Assembly (NCBI GenBank): GCA_014529385.2
Contig: JABFUD020000296.1
Location: forward strand, 1 to 51,357
DNA from: Adiantum capillus-veneris
Taxonomy: Eukaryota; Streptophyta; Polypodiopsida; Polypodiales; Pteridaceae
Length of the DNA stretch: 51,357 nucleotides
Direction: 5' to 3'
Shown in pieces: positions 41,648 through 51,357 of the stretch. Each line of letters starts with the position of its first letter. Positions within the stretch are counted from its first letter, which is position 1. The position numbers and the translations under genes are program-made. Under the pieces are notes generated by a model. It ran no database searches. It had not been told where the DNA came from and saw only the letters and a program-made list of their open reading frames with translations.

Positions 41648-42778
41648 TCCTAGCAAGTTTGCAAGTTTATTAGCCCAAGTCTTTGCAAATACCTTCAATA
41701 TTCCTCTTATTCTTCACTAAAAGCTTTTATGCCAGATGTAAGGCATTGATTCAAACCAACGATGTCACCCATACACCAGTCATTCTACACTAACCTGCAC
41801 ATTCTTGGCTCATCATTGTCAACCACCTGACCCCTTTAATATAGAAAAACAAGGCACCTTACTTGTCCTCACTCATCCCCTAGCTTTGGCTCTTCATTTG
41901 ATTACGCATCAGCCAGACACCCTTCCAAGTTTCCCTCGCTAGACACTTTGTAAAATGTTGATCTCAAGAACCAATCCCAGACCCCCCTCCTCATGAACAC
42001 TTTTAGATTTCCTTAAGCCACTATGGAACACCATCTCAAGCTGATTAAAACATACACAATGAAAACTAAAAAAACTCCATATGGAATGCTTTGTGTTGTG
42101 AAATCTTCTATCAAGTGTCTATTGCCTACACGACCAGCTATTGCACCACAGTAACTGTTTTCCGCCATCTTTCGCTCAACTATGGACCAATGCACCATAT
42201 GCGCCACCTGTTGCTTTCTCAAACCCTCCCACCCTGCCTTCCACTTTTCTATATGCTAGTCCACTTTTGCTTGGGGCATCTTGTCATGATTGAGTCATGA
42301 TTCCATCTAATTAGACAATTTTTCAAACTAGGGTCCCCCTATTATTACTACTACTTGCTCCATTGTAGAAGCCTTTTTTTTTTTTTTTAATAACCCCTCC
42401 CCCACCACTACCACCACCACCACAACCAACCAAAAAAAAAAAAACGGCCTATGATCTCGAGGGAAAACCCACTCTATTGTAATGAGAGATCCTATGGCCT
42501 ACGGGCCCCATGGTGCCAATGTATAGTCTCAAGGGAAAGCCCACTCTATTATAATGAGAGATAGTATGGCCCTAGAGCTATAGGTCTGACATGGTACCCG
42601 TGTGGGTGCCCTTAAATGGCCTAAATGCTCTTTGAAGGCTTTTACATTGACACATAGGCCAACCACTCAACCTAGGGCCATAGGTTGTCTCTATTCATGA
42701 ATGGTTCTATGAATATGAGGCCACTACACTCACAATCTAATCCATTGTGGAAATTTAGGCTTTCAACATGGGATTCAA
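41648..42778. other. Non-coding stretch, no gene seen
   Basis: Mixed-composition DNA with a T15/A13 pair flanking C-rich CCA repeats (42,368-42,445) and a short tandem duplication (next entry). No ORF resembles a protein. Confidence 0.6.
42450..42573 (+). repeat. 72-bp imperfect tandem duplication
   Basis: About 51 bp starting TATGATCTCGAGGGAAAACC at 42,450 recur at 42,522 with roughly 80-85% identity (GAAAGCCCACTCTATTATAATGAGAGAT in common form). Confidence 0.85.
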
Positions 42779-43058
42779 TTATATTTTTTGTTCCCTTGGT
42801 TCAATGCATAAGCATAAGATTTGGTTAGCTCCTTGTTTATAGAAATGGCCAACCAATAAGAAAAGAGATCTTCTTTTCTTGATCACCTTTGGGTCATGCT
42901 CTATAAGCATTTTATCTTGGGCTAGAAGATAATTCAAATTTTCACTCCATTTTGGCACCATTTCAATGTTGAATAAATAAAATCTAGGTAGCTCATTATC
43001 TATGTCATCAAGTGCTTCATCCTATGAAACATCCTTGATAGATGGCCAACTTGCTGAT
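42779..43058 (-). pseudogene. Remnant of an element A relative, first integrase unit
   Basis: On the minus strand the frame reads 'DDIDNELPRFYLFNIEMVPKWSENLNYLL' and then 'LLVGHFYKQGANQILCLCIEPREQK'. It matches 'VDDDLPDAYLFFMEMIPRWSENMVSLM' and 'LLAGRLYKRNRDGILLLCVNPEEK' of element A at 17,800-18,020. It ends before the zinc ligands. It shows that the first, extra integrase unit is a feature of the family and not of one copy. Confidence 0.75.
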
Positions 43059-43499
43059 GCATTATGCCCTATTCCCTAGGCCAAAACATGTATTGGTGGT
43101 ACCAAAAAGGGGTGTCTTGGACAATCCTTTGGTAGCATTTCATATGCCCCATCTTCATGTGTTACATGTAGAATCAATTGAATTTATAAGGGGGCTACAC
43201 CAAACCTTGACTAATGACCCATTATTTAAATATCTCCATCTTCTAAAACCAATTTAGGTCCTTTATGGGCCAGTGTCTTTGTTGAAATTGGGCATAGCAC
43301 TCCACTCTAGGAGGGACACCATGCCTCCGTTTGTAGCAAGAGATTCAATTTGGTTGGCATCGTACCTTTGCCTTCAGTCAAGGATTTTACTTTTTTCAAA
43401 AGTGGTTACTGTATTAAGAATTGCGCTCAGTCCCAAAAAAGAAAATATGAATATATAACCTTAGCTCAACTCACAAGGAGAAATAATTGTACCTAGTGC

Positions 43500-45070
43500 T
43501 AGGATACACTCCCTAGGGATTTTTCTAGTCAAAACGCCAAAGATGGTAGTAGGTCATTTAGTACAATGGTGAAGCCACCCTGAGTGACAAGATGGAGACC
43601 AAATGTTAGTAAAGATTACGGCAAACACCATCATAGAGGCACTCCACATCCCAACGAGAAGACATAACCTACTAATGAAGACAAAAAAGGTCAACAATGA
43701 TAGAGATTTTATGAGATTGCAGGGGCAATGTTTCATGTAATGAGATATGTTGCAGCCAAAAATAGAGTTGGCATTATGGCTTAGATCACAACATTTCCAA
43801 ATCTCTAAACCTCTTCGATACACTATGCTATTTGAACAAATTGTGGTTGTCATGTTCATAGGCATCTCAAACACAAAGTGATCGGATGGGCTTTTGGTAG
43901 CTACTTGCTTGACCAAATCGTTGAAGGTAACTTAAAGGGAAGCGTTGACAAGTACAAATCGTACATGAATGTAGGTCATATACTCACAATAATAGCCTAT
44001 GAATCATTATAATAGCACAATTACAACCTACCCCAACACAGCTAGAATAAATTTTAAATGCCAAGCATCATGCAAAGTCCTTGAAGGGGTTGGTGGACAC
44101 TACCCCAACAAAGAAATTTACTCAAGGATTCCGCATAGAAGATGACAATTAGCCCACCTCTGATGAAGAATCTAATAAAGGACCTCACTTAGATAATATT
44201 ACCTCAAAATTCCTAGAGAGCACAGATCATGGCAACAAATTTAATGAAAAAGAGGAGATGTACAAAGAAAAAACAATACTACAAATGAGGCTCCATATTA
44301 GTGAATTTGAGAAGTTCCCAATCATTCCAATTTCAAAACAAGCTGAAAATTTAACCACATGGCCCAATCGTACCCAAAGTTTTGAGAGCATGGCTTGAAA
44401 GATATCTTCAAGAACTACCATTTGGAAGGTTTGGCCTTGAAAAATAGTTTAAGATTTGTCCATATGGCCAGACATTGGTGATTCCCAAATTTGTTGTTGA
44501 CTCTCAAACTCTCTAATATGGTGTTCTAGGCAAAAAAATGGAAGCTACTTTGAAGGTATTTTAAAAGAAAAAATACATCAAAGCCCTAAAGACCAAGGAG
44601 GAACAAACTAAAGATGGTAATGAGAAAGACTTTGTGGGACTAGCCACCACTTTTTAAAAAGAACAAGAAGAAAGAAGATGATAAGGTTAGGAGTAGGAAA
44701 TTGACAAAATTCAAGGCCAAATGGGAAGAATCAACAGCGAATCAAAGAGTGAAACAAAGGAATGGAAAGATGCTACTGAAAGACAAAAGGAGGATGAGGA
44801 ATACTTCCTCGAGAGCCTTAATCTCTCACATATTAGAGAAACAGACACAATGAAGGAGCAGATGACTTCTTAGCAGTTAACTGAGAAATCCATGAGAAGC
44901 CTACCAAGGGAAATCGCAATAGAGTGAGCCGACAAGGAGAAAAGGGCCACTAATGAAGAGGCACTCAAGGAAACCTTCATTGTTGCTCTTGAACAATAGG
45001 AAGATCTAAAAACAAGCCAAGGGGAAAACTGAAACAAGCCAGATTTAGATGAAGAAAAACCCATGATGAC
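43500..45070 (+). pseudogene. Possible decayed accessory ORF with charged tail
   Basis: On the + strand, between many stops, a phrase 'KITANTIIEALHIPTRRHN' (about 43,610-43,665) resembles the 'ITPHLITDALKL' position of the accessory ORFs, followed by 'FEKFPIIPISKQAENL'-type sequence. A strongly charged Lys/Glu stretch (about 44,690-44,880) looks like a decayed coiled coil. It lies directly upstream of integrase remnants. Homology is weak and the call tentative. Confidence 0.35.
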
Positions 45071-45093
45071 AAGCAGGCTAATGGTTATGTTAG

Positions 45094-47080
45094 GAAAAGC
45101 ACCAAAAGAGATAGATGATGATTTACCACAACTGCTTATTGTTTCTCTATGGGAATGGTACGAACATGGTTTGAGGAAATTGTGACTCTAACAACCATAG
45201 CACATTTTGACATCACAATTCCTATATTGTTGAACCCTTAGTTGATTGGTCGCAATTTAAAATGTATCACTTACTTGAAAGAGGATTATAAAGGAAGAGT
45301 CCCAATGGAATTATGAATTTACATATATACCATCATGAGTAGAACTTATATTTGAGCAAAGCTCATGAGATCATAACGAGTTTGCACTTTGCAAAGGATC
45401 AAACTATTAAGCAGCTCAAATGATTAGCCCATCACTTAGAGAAGATCTCCATAAATATGTTGAGAAGTGCAAAGAACATTGTGAGGTAACTCCAATGCCA
45501 TCCACCACACTATTCAAGATTATGCTTGTACCCGAATGGGGATAGTATTTGGTGGAATACCTTTTTTGAAAAAACCTTTCTTGAAACCATAAATAAATTG
45601 CTACAAAGGGCTATTGAGATAGAGGCTCAAGAGTATGATTTTATACCAATAACAAGGACAATAGTCTTTGTCAAATGGGGAATATAGTATTTAACCATTG
45701 ACAAAAAAAAGAGCCAGGCTCAATATATCATTGTAACCATGGACTAATTATATCAAATTGGGTTGAATACATGGTGAAACAAAATAATGATGCAAGGAAG
45801 ACATCTTTATTCTTGTATGAATATGTCTTGCAAGATATGTCTTGCCATTGAGACCAGCACATTCGAAAGAGGAGCTATCACCAAGAAGATGCTTGCATAG
45901 TGTTATTAGGTCAGTTCTTTATTTTTTAGAGTATTTTTTATGTTTCCAAGGTGAGATTTTATATTTTTTTTCTAATTTTATAATAAAAGGATTCACTCGT
46001 AATAAAAACATAACCATGTGCATTTAATGGGCAAATTGACTTCACACAGTTATTTTGGAAGATACAATGGACATGGCATAAACATCTAGAGAACGTGGAG
46101 GAGTTTGGAACATGTCAATGGAAATTCTAGCTAATTGCTTGCAACACACTAGCAAAGAAAACGAAGGCAAGGCTATACAAGTCCAAGAAGTGACAAATGG
46201 TGTGCACACTATAGGGTGGATGGACATGCCACAACAAAATGCAAAAACAATCACTACTACAAGAGAAGGGAGCATTAGTGGGAGGATTGTCCCATCAAGA
46301 TGTTGTCAGGCATTCATATAGTAGCACCTTAAGATTTTCTAGCAAGTCTACTCAAAAACTATGACAATTAGGGGGGACGATGCAATGGTAGGGAAGGCTA
46401 CTAACTATCCTTGAGATAGTCAGTAGTAGGGGCATATACTTTGTAAATGATGTGATTGAACAAATGCTAGATGATTTTATGGATCATTTCTAACAAGGAA
46501 GTAGCCTACCACCCACAATCCAATGGACAAGTTTAACATACAAACAGAATCGTAATCTCAATCCTCAAGAAAATAGTCAATTTGCAAAGGAAAAATTAAG
46601 AAATGCAACTACATTCTACATTATGGGCATATACAATTTCCCACTAAACTTCCTTGAACATTCATTCAATTTAGTCTATGAACTAGATGTCATATGGCCC
46701 ATGGAGTTTATGCTACCAACATTGAGAGTGGAAATGAACTAGAGTGGATGGGATATCAATTATCAAAAAATTTAAAAGAATTAGAGCAGATGATGAGCCA
46801 AGGTTAGCAATCATTGCATACATATATGCACAAAAATGTAATTAAAACTAGTTCTTTGATAGGAGTTCAAGAAAGTGGACCTAGTGCTAGTGTACTCCCT
46901 AAAATAGCATATGTCAAATTTTAAGAAAAACAAAAATGGGATATTTTCTATAGAGAACATCTCACCAAGTCAAGCTATCAATATTTCCACTTTCGATGGA
47001 GAAATTATGGCGAGTGGGATTAGTGGTTGTAAATTTAAAAAAATGATTAGTCTATTTTGCAGGTCATTTGGAGGGCCTTC
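45094..47080 (+). pseudogene. Strongly decayed integrase of an element A relative
   Basis: Fragments in several frames: 'APKEIDDDLP', 'AHEIITSLHFAKDQTIKQL' (first zinc module), 'TPMPSTTLFKIMLVPEWG', 'LLQRAIEIEAQEYDFI', then directly 'FVKWGI', 'AQYIIVTMD' and 'NDARKTSLFLYEYV'. After an unrelated stretch of about 500 bp (45,850-46,390) come 'EIVSSRGIYFVNDVIEQ', 'AYHPQSNGQV' and finally 'ISGCKFKKM' (about 47,010). The second zinc module is missing although the sequence on both sides of it is present. Dozens of stops make it the oldest element copy here. Confidence 0.75.
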
Positions 47081-47305
47081 TAAGAAAATAGAATTTTTGG
47101 CCTTCTCTCTCTAGAAAATACGTGTGGTAAAAGAAAAGTGTTCCTCATACAACCATTCAGAAAGTGTACTTCCAAGGATATTCTTTCCACAACATCATGA
47201 CGCCAAAGATGATTGAGGGAATGTCACTTTTCAGTTACAGTTAATGCACCTCGTCAACTTGGAGGGAGTTTCAACGACTCAGCTTTCCTCTCGTCACATT
47301 GTTTC

Positions 47306-47419
47306 TTGCACTGAGTAGTAATAGCTTTCTCATCTTCCTTGCACTAAGCACTAATGGCCCTCTTGCACTCAACAATAATGGATTTCTTGTCTTCCTTGCA
47401 CTAAGCACTAATGGCCCTA
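47306..47419 (+). repeat. 57-bp unit, two tandem copies
   Basis: Units start at 47,306 and 47,363; each contains two TTGCACT...TAATGGCCCT-like half-units of 33 and 24 bp. It makes a repetitive 'LLLSAR' ORF on the minus strand that I regard as an artefact. Confidence 0.85.
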
Positions 47420-47914
47420 TCCTCCACACCCTCAAACCTCCTTGCCAAACTTTGTAAATATCATCTACACATTGACTTGGATAAGCAGAGAAATAGAGAC
47501 TCAAAGCAAAGGGAGAAAAACTTGTAGACATTTGGACACACATGGTTCCCTCTATCCTCATAATCCTAAGACTAATGCCTCTCTTGCATTTAAAAATCCT
47601 ACCAGTTTATTAACCTTTACTGGGTGATGGAGAGAATGGGTTCATTGCCTATTGCAACGCTCTAGCTGGCCAAGATGAAACTCACAGATGCATGCTTCAT
47701 GCTCAATCAAAAGAGATTCTACGATCTCTCATTTTCATTGTAATGACCAAAAAACCATATTAGAGTACTCGCAGGAATTACAGGCCTTGCAAGAAAAGCT
47801 GCAGACCTTACAAAAGAAAGATGTGGGCTTGGGTGGTCGTGTGTGAATTAAGAAACTACGGAATATTGAAACCTTGAAGGTTGGATCTGATGGTCTTAAA
47901 AAAGAGTGCAAGTA

Positions 47915-48869
47915 TGTTAGCAGCGGCTAACACAGGCTACACCATTTATGCACCAAGTTGTGGATGTGCCATAGTGCACAGTATTTACTTTTCATTGTAT
48001 AGGGCTTGGGCTCATTTAGGAGTTCCAAAGTTGTATGAGTCTAGGCTAGAGAGCTCACTTTATCCCATAGTTGAAGGGTTTGGAGCCCAAAACTATAAAA
48101 GAGCCCTATGCTTAATGAGAGGTCATTCTTGAGTGGTCCTTTTGAGAACTCTCTCCCTAGAGGAGGTCTTGATGGCCTAGCCTTTGAGCTTAATGCCCAT
48201 GCTTAGAAGGCTAGTGCTAATCACATGTAATTAGTGTAATGCTCTCTTAATTAATCTAGTATTCATTATGTTATCAATCATGTTTATCTACTTTCCTTCA
48301 TTGTTTTGAAGTGTTGATCTTCTCTAATCTAACTCTTACTTATGCTAAGCTACTCCGATTAGTGGAGTCCTTATCTAACTCTCTCGATTAAGCGGAGTGG
48401 GTGTACTCGTGATTGAGGGATTAGAGTTGTCCTCTAATGGTGTGCTTGTGTGTGTGTGTAGGTTTAAGAAGCCTTGAGTTTAATTTGATTATGTGTGACT
48501 TGATTTGGACACCATGATGGGCATGGTTGGGGTGGCCGACTTGAATGCGATCTTGTGTGCTTAATCGTCAATGCATGAATTAGAGTTGTGCTTGAGAGAT
48601 TCCAAGATTAGTGTGTTTCACTTCGTTGCTTGATGTGTGTAGATGATTGATTGAAATTGATGCTTGATGTGCGATTAGCATTAGTTGATTTGGGATGATT
48701 TCTATTTGCATTGGAGGATGCACGCTCTTGAATCTTCTCAATCTTTGATTCCGATGACGCTCTCGCACATTCTTTGTGTGATGCCTCCAAGCCCTAGCCG
48801 GGTCATGCTCTCTCTCTCCGGATTGATAGATTTGTGGGAGATTGCCTATGCTATGGCGAGCCTCCAACA
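47915..48869 (+). repeat. LTR of a gypsy element leaving the window
   Basis: The 3' end is firm: CCAACA at 48,864-48,869 followed by one base and a tRNA-Asp-type primer-binding site. The start at TGTTAG (47,915) is a guess based on TG...CA symmetry; it would give a 955-bp LTR. A TATAAAA at 48,094-48,100 fits a U3 promoter. The partner LTR would lie beyond the window, so no target duplication can be checked. Confidence 0.6.
48094..48100 (+). promoter_or_regulatory. TATA box in the last LTR
   Basis: AACTATAAAAGAGCCC gives a TATAAAA motif within the inferred LTR, about 770 bp before its end. Confidence 0.5.
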
Positions 48870-48870
48870 T

Positions 48871-48888
48871 TGGCGCCGCTGCCGGGGA
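48871..48888 (+). promoter_or_regulatory. Primer-binding site, tRNA-Asp type
   Basis: TGGCGCCGCTGCCGGGGA matches the complement of the plant tRNA-Asp 3' end (TGGCGCCGTTGCCGGGGA) at 17 of 18 positions. This PBS is typical of Athila/Ogre-type plant gypsy elements. Confidence 0.92.
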
Positions 48889-50683
48889 CGAGTTGCCTAT
48901 GCTAGTGGAGTTGAGGTTGCAAAAGATAAGAGTAATTTGATTACCGATTTCTTGTAATTAAGTAGGATTTGATTTGTGTGTAGTGTAATTAGGTTTAATT
49001 GGATGTGTATAGAGTCATTTCACCCCAAAAACCCCTAAGTTCTCTTTTGATTTTGCTAATTTTTCACTCACCTTCACTAATTTTGCATCCCATTCATGCT
49101 AATTTCGTGCTAATTGTACTAATTCCATGCTAATTTTATGCTAATTGTGCTAACCTAACCACTAATTTTGATTTGGAATGTATGCTAAATCCCCTTAATC
49201 GAGGAAGATCATCACTCTTAATTGCTCTAATCTATGCCTAATCATGTGATTGAGTGTTGATTTTGGTCAATTTTTTGATCAATTTTGGACCGAATCGGAG
49301 TTGCACACATGTGTGTGCATGATGGAATTGTCGCGTGGAGCAAGGATTAGCTTGGATACAATCAATTGTAAGTGGATTGACCTACTCCGTTTAATTTTTG
49401 ATTGATTAAGTTGATCCCATTGAGTTGCTAAATCATTGCTAAAATTAGGTGTGTGTGCCTAATTGATGGAATGGTAGTTTTGCATAAATTGTGTGTGCAA
49501 ATCACTAAATTGATGCGTATGTGAGGCTATTCCGGTCATGGAGTAGGCCTAATTGCCAAAATTTGGGCAAGATTTGAATATGTGTGCCCATTTTAAATAA
49601 CTTTGATGAGAAGATTTATGGTCAAATTGAACACCTAAATGCTTGTAGATTGATGATTTTGCAAGAAATGTGTGTGCAAGCATTAGGAATTGTCCTAATT
49701 TCGTTGCTAATTGAGCAAAATTGGATTTGTGCACCTAATTTTTGTGTGTGTGCAATGCTAAATTGAGTTAAAATTGGATCAATTTTTGATTAAAATTGAG
49801 TTAATTTAGCATGTATATACTCATGTATGTGTGATCAAGTGTGCAATTGATGAAATGCAATGAGTGTTCAATGAAATTTTTGCACAAATCGATGGCCTAA
49901 ATTTAGGTGTGTGTGCCTAATTAATGGCCAATTATGCCTAAAATGGGGATGAATAATTGGTAGCAAGTACCAATTATGATGATTATTAGACCTAAAGATT
50001 GGTGTGTACATAATTGATCAATTTGGGATTTTGATGTGAATGACTCAATTTGTGCGTAATTGGGGATGATTGAGGTACAATGCCATTACCACATATGCTA
50101 AATTGATTAGATATGGTGTACTTGTAGTTTTCCACAATCACGTATGACTGACGAAGATAAATCGGGTTGAGCGATTAAGGCTATTGGATATGAGCAATTA
50201 AAATTGCAATGATTAAAAAACCGGCTTAAATTGACCAATGTTTTGTGCCAATTGGATTAAAGTGACCGAGGATAGTGGAAATGAGCAATTCATATTGCAG
50301 TGATTACGGTCAGTTTTAAAATGGTCAATGAGAGAACAAATGTGATGGTATTGCTTAAGTGTCTGCTCAAATGACTAGCATTTTGCATTGATTTGAACAT
50401 GAAACTTGATTATTTGTGTGGACATAAATCCGAATTAGAATCATGTGTCCAAGCAAGCAAGTGAGTGAAGCAAACCAAATGAGAGATTGGGTATCATGTG
50501 CATGTTGTTAAATTTGGGAAAATTTGAGATGTGATAGGAGGAGTGAAAACCGACATAAACGTAAATGCTAAGTATCGATACACATTGGAATGGCCTTGTA
50601 TATTCATTGCAATGATAATTGATCATTTTTTAAGATTGTATGTACTCAATGCTTAAGCGACCGATCTTGTGACAGACGGAGAA
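48889..50683 (+). other. Hairpin-rich leader of the last gypsy element, no ORF
   Basis: 1.8 kb after the primer-binding site contains no credible coding frame. It is rich in AATT and in TGTGTGTGC motifs, many of which close short hairpins: 49,302-49,319 (TGCACACA arms), 49,443-49,464 (AATTAGG/CCTAATT), 49,479-49,501 (TTTGCA/TGCAAA), 49,564-49,590 (TGGGCA/TGCCCA), 49,659-49,679 (TTGCA/TGCAA) and 49,901-49,922 (TTAGG/CCTAA). The gag would be expected beyond the window. Confidence 0.6.
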
Positions 50684-51357
50684 TGTCTCTCTCTCTCTCT
50701 CTCTCCTCTCTCCTCTCTCTCTCTCTCTCACCCGTGTGAACATGCCCTTCATGTTTTTATTTTTTGCATATCAACTTTGGCTTTATCTACTTGGAGCCCA
50801 AGCCCGCCAACTGCCAGGCCGCTACTCTCTCACACACACAATCCTCAAAAGGCTGAGGACCCGGCCCCGAGTTCTCTCTGCCGCATTGGCTTGCTACAAG
50901 ATGCACGACCCTCATGATGCCCATTGGCGCGCACGATCAGCCAAACACACACTCAAACCGCTGACCCTGCTGATTCCGTGAGCAGCCTTGACTCGCTACT
51001 GCCAAACAAGCACACACACCGCTACCTCAGGCAGCGCAGGCCCTCACACACACACTGGCAATCTCTCTATCTTGCAGCGGCTCCACAGCCCGCCACTTAT
51101 CGTGCCCATTTGCTCTGCCGACTTTGGCGCACCACCGTCCACATCACACACGTTGCCGACACGGAGCGACCCCACACGGCGGCCCAGTTATGGTTCTCAA
51201 AAGACACACACACACGAACAGCGCTCGTCTGCTTTCAGATTCAAAGAAAACTGGCGTGGTGCACATGCAGTAGTGGCCAAACTTTGCCGCCTTGGACGAG
51301 TTGAACGGGTCTCGCATATGCAGCCATGCTGTCCACTTGCAAGAATCCCAATTCTCC
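50684..51357. other. (CT)n tract followed by GC-richer DNA, no gene called
   Basis: A (CT)n run spans about 50,685-50,729. From there to the end, base composition changes from AT-rich to clearly GC-richer with (CA)n runs. ORFs of 80-126 codons exist but are His/Thr/Ser-rich products of CA repeats with no recognisable domain. Confidence 0.5.

Noticed and set aside
43042-43458. ORFs 43,042-43,257 and 43,273-43,458
   Set aside because: No similarity to retroelement or host proteins that I recognise, and stops in all frames around them.
47271-47561. 96-codon minus-strand ORF with repeated LLLSAR
   Set aside because: Explained by the 57-bp tandem duplication; no independent support.
50669-51304. 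ORFs of 81-126 codons near the window end
   Set aside because: His/Thr/Ser-rich translation of CT and CA repeats, no domain.

Overview
The window is nuclear DNA of a land plant with a large, repeat-rich genome. The evidence is wall-to-wall plant-type LTR retrotransposons (Ty1/copia of the Tork/Tnt1-like kind and Ty3/gypsy), a tRNA-Asp-type primer-binding site typical of plant Athila/Ogre elements, and a retro-captured fragment of a plant guanosine deaminase. I see no intact host gene, rRNA, tRNA or CRISPR array. The species cannot be named from the sequence.

Layout. (1) 1-21,592: an old, large gypsy element on the + strand (element A). It has a palindrome-studded leader (1,211-2,230), gag (2,611-4,914), protease 1 with a lost catalytic Asp (about 6,100), and RT. 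RT is split by element B at 8,017-16,957. RT/RNase H then resumes, followed by an integrase with two tandem HHCC zinc modules, a 792-bp tandem duplication, a second retropepsin after the integrase (20,487-20,873) and a tail of repeated Trp/Lys motifs. (2) 8,017-16,957: gypsy element B, LTRs about 97% alike, with its own gag-pol and an extra coiled-coil ORF after integrase. (3) 21,593-28,885: an AT-rich non-coding stretch, a second array of the same palindrome (22,943-23,541), and an accessory ORF (called D). D is interrupted at 24,241-26,094 by a short non-autonomous copia-type element, minus strand, carrying a dead guanosine deaminase copy. (4) 28,970-34,772: a minus-strand block (C) flanked by a 38-bp direct repeat. 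It shows the same module order as A/D (integrase tail, second protease, Trp/Lys tail, non-coding, palindrome array, accessory ORF) but with a different palindrome. (5) 35,984-41,642: a young copia element with an uninterrupted 1,320-codon gag-pol and a perfect 5-bp target duplication. (6) 42,779-47,100: strongly decayed relatives of A. (7) 47,915-51,357: the LTR, primer-binding site and hairpin-rich leader of a further gypsy element that runs off the window.

Insertion order can be read from the nesting. A/D and the 42-47 kb remnants are oldest; B and the short copia-type element landed inside A and D; the full-length copia is youngest. The most unusual signals are the evenly spaced CGCG-centred palindromes, whose sequence is specific to each element while the DNA between them is not conserved, and the post-integrase protease with its Trp/Lys repeat tail. 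The duplicated integrase zinc module and the captured, catalytically destroyed deaminase come next. Whether A and D form one giant element (two palindrome arrays) or two neighbours sharing an LTR-like region cannot be settled from this window.
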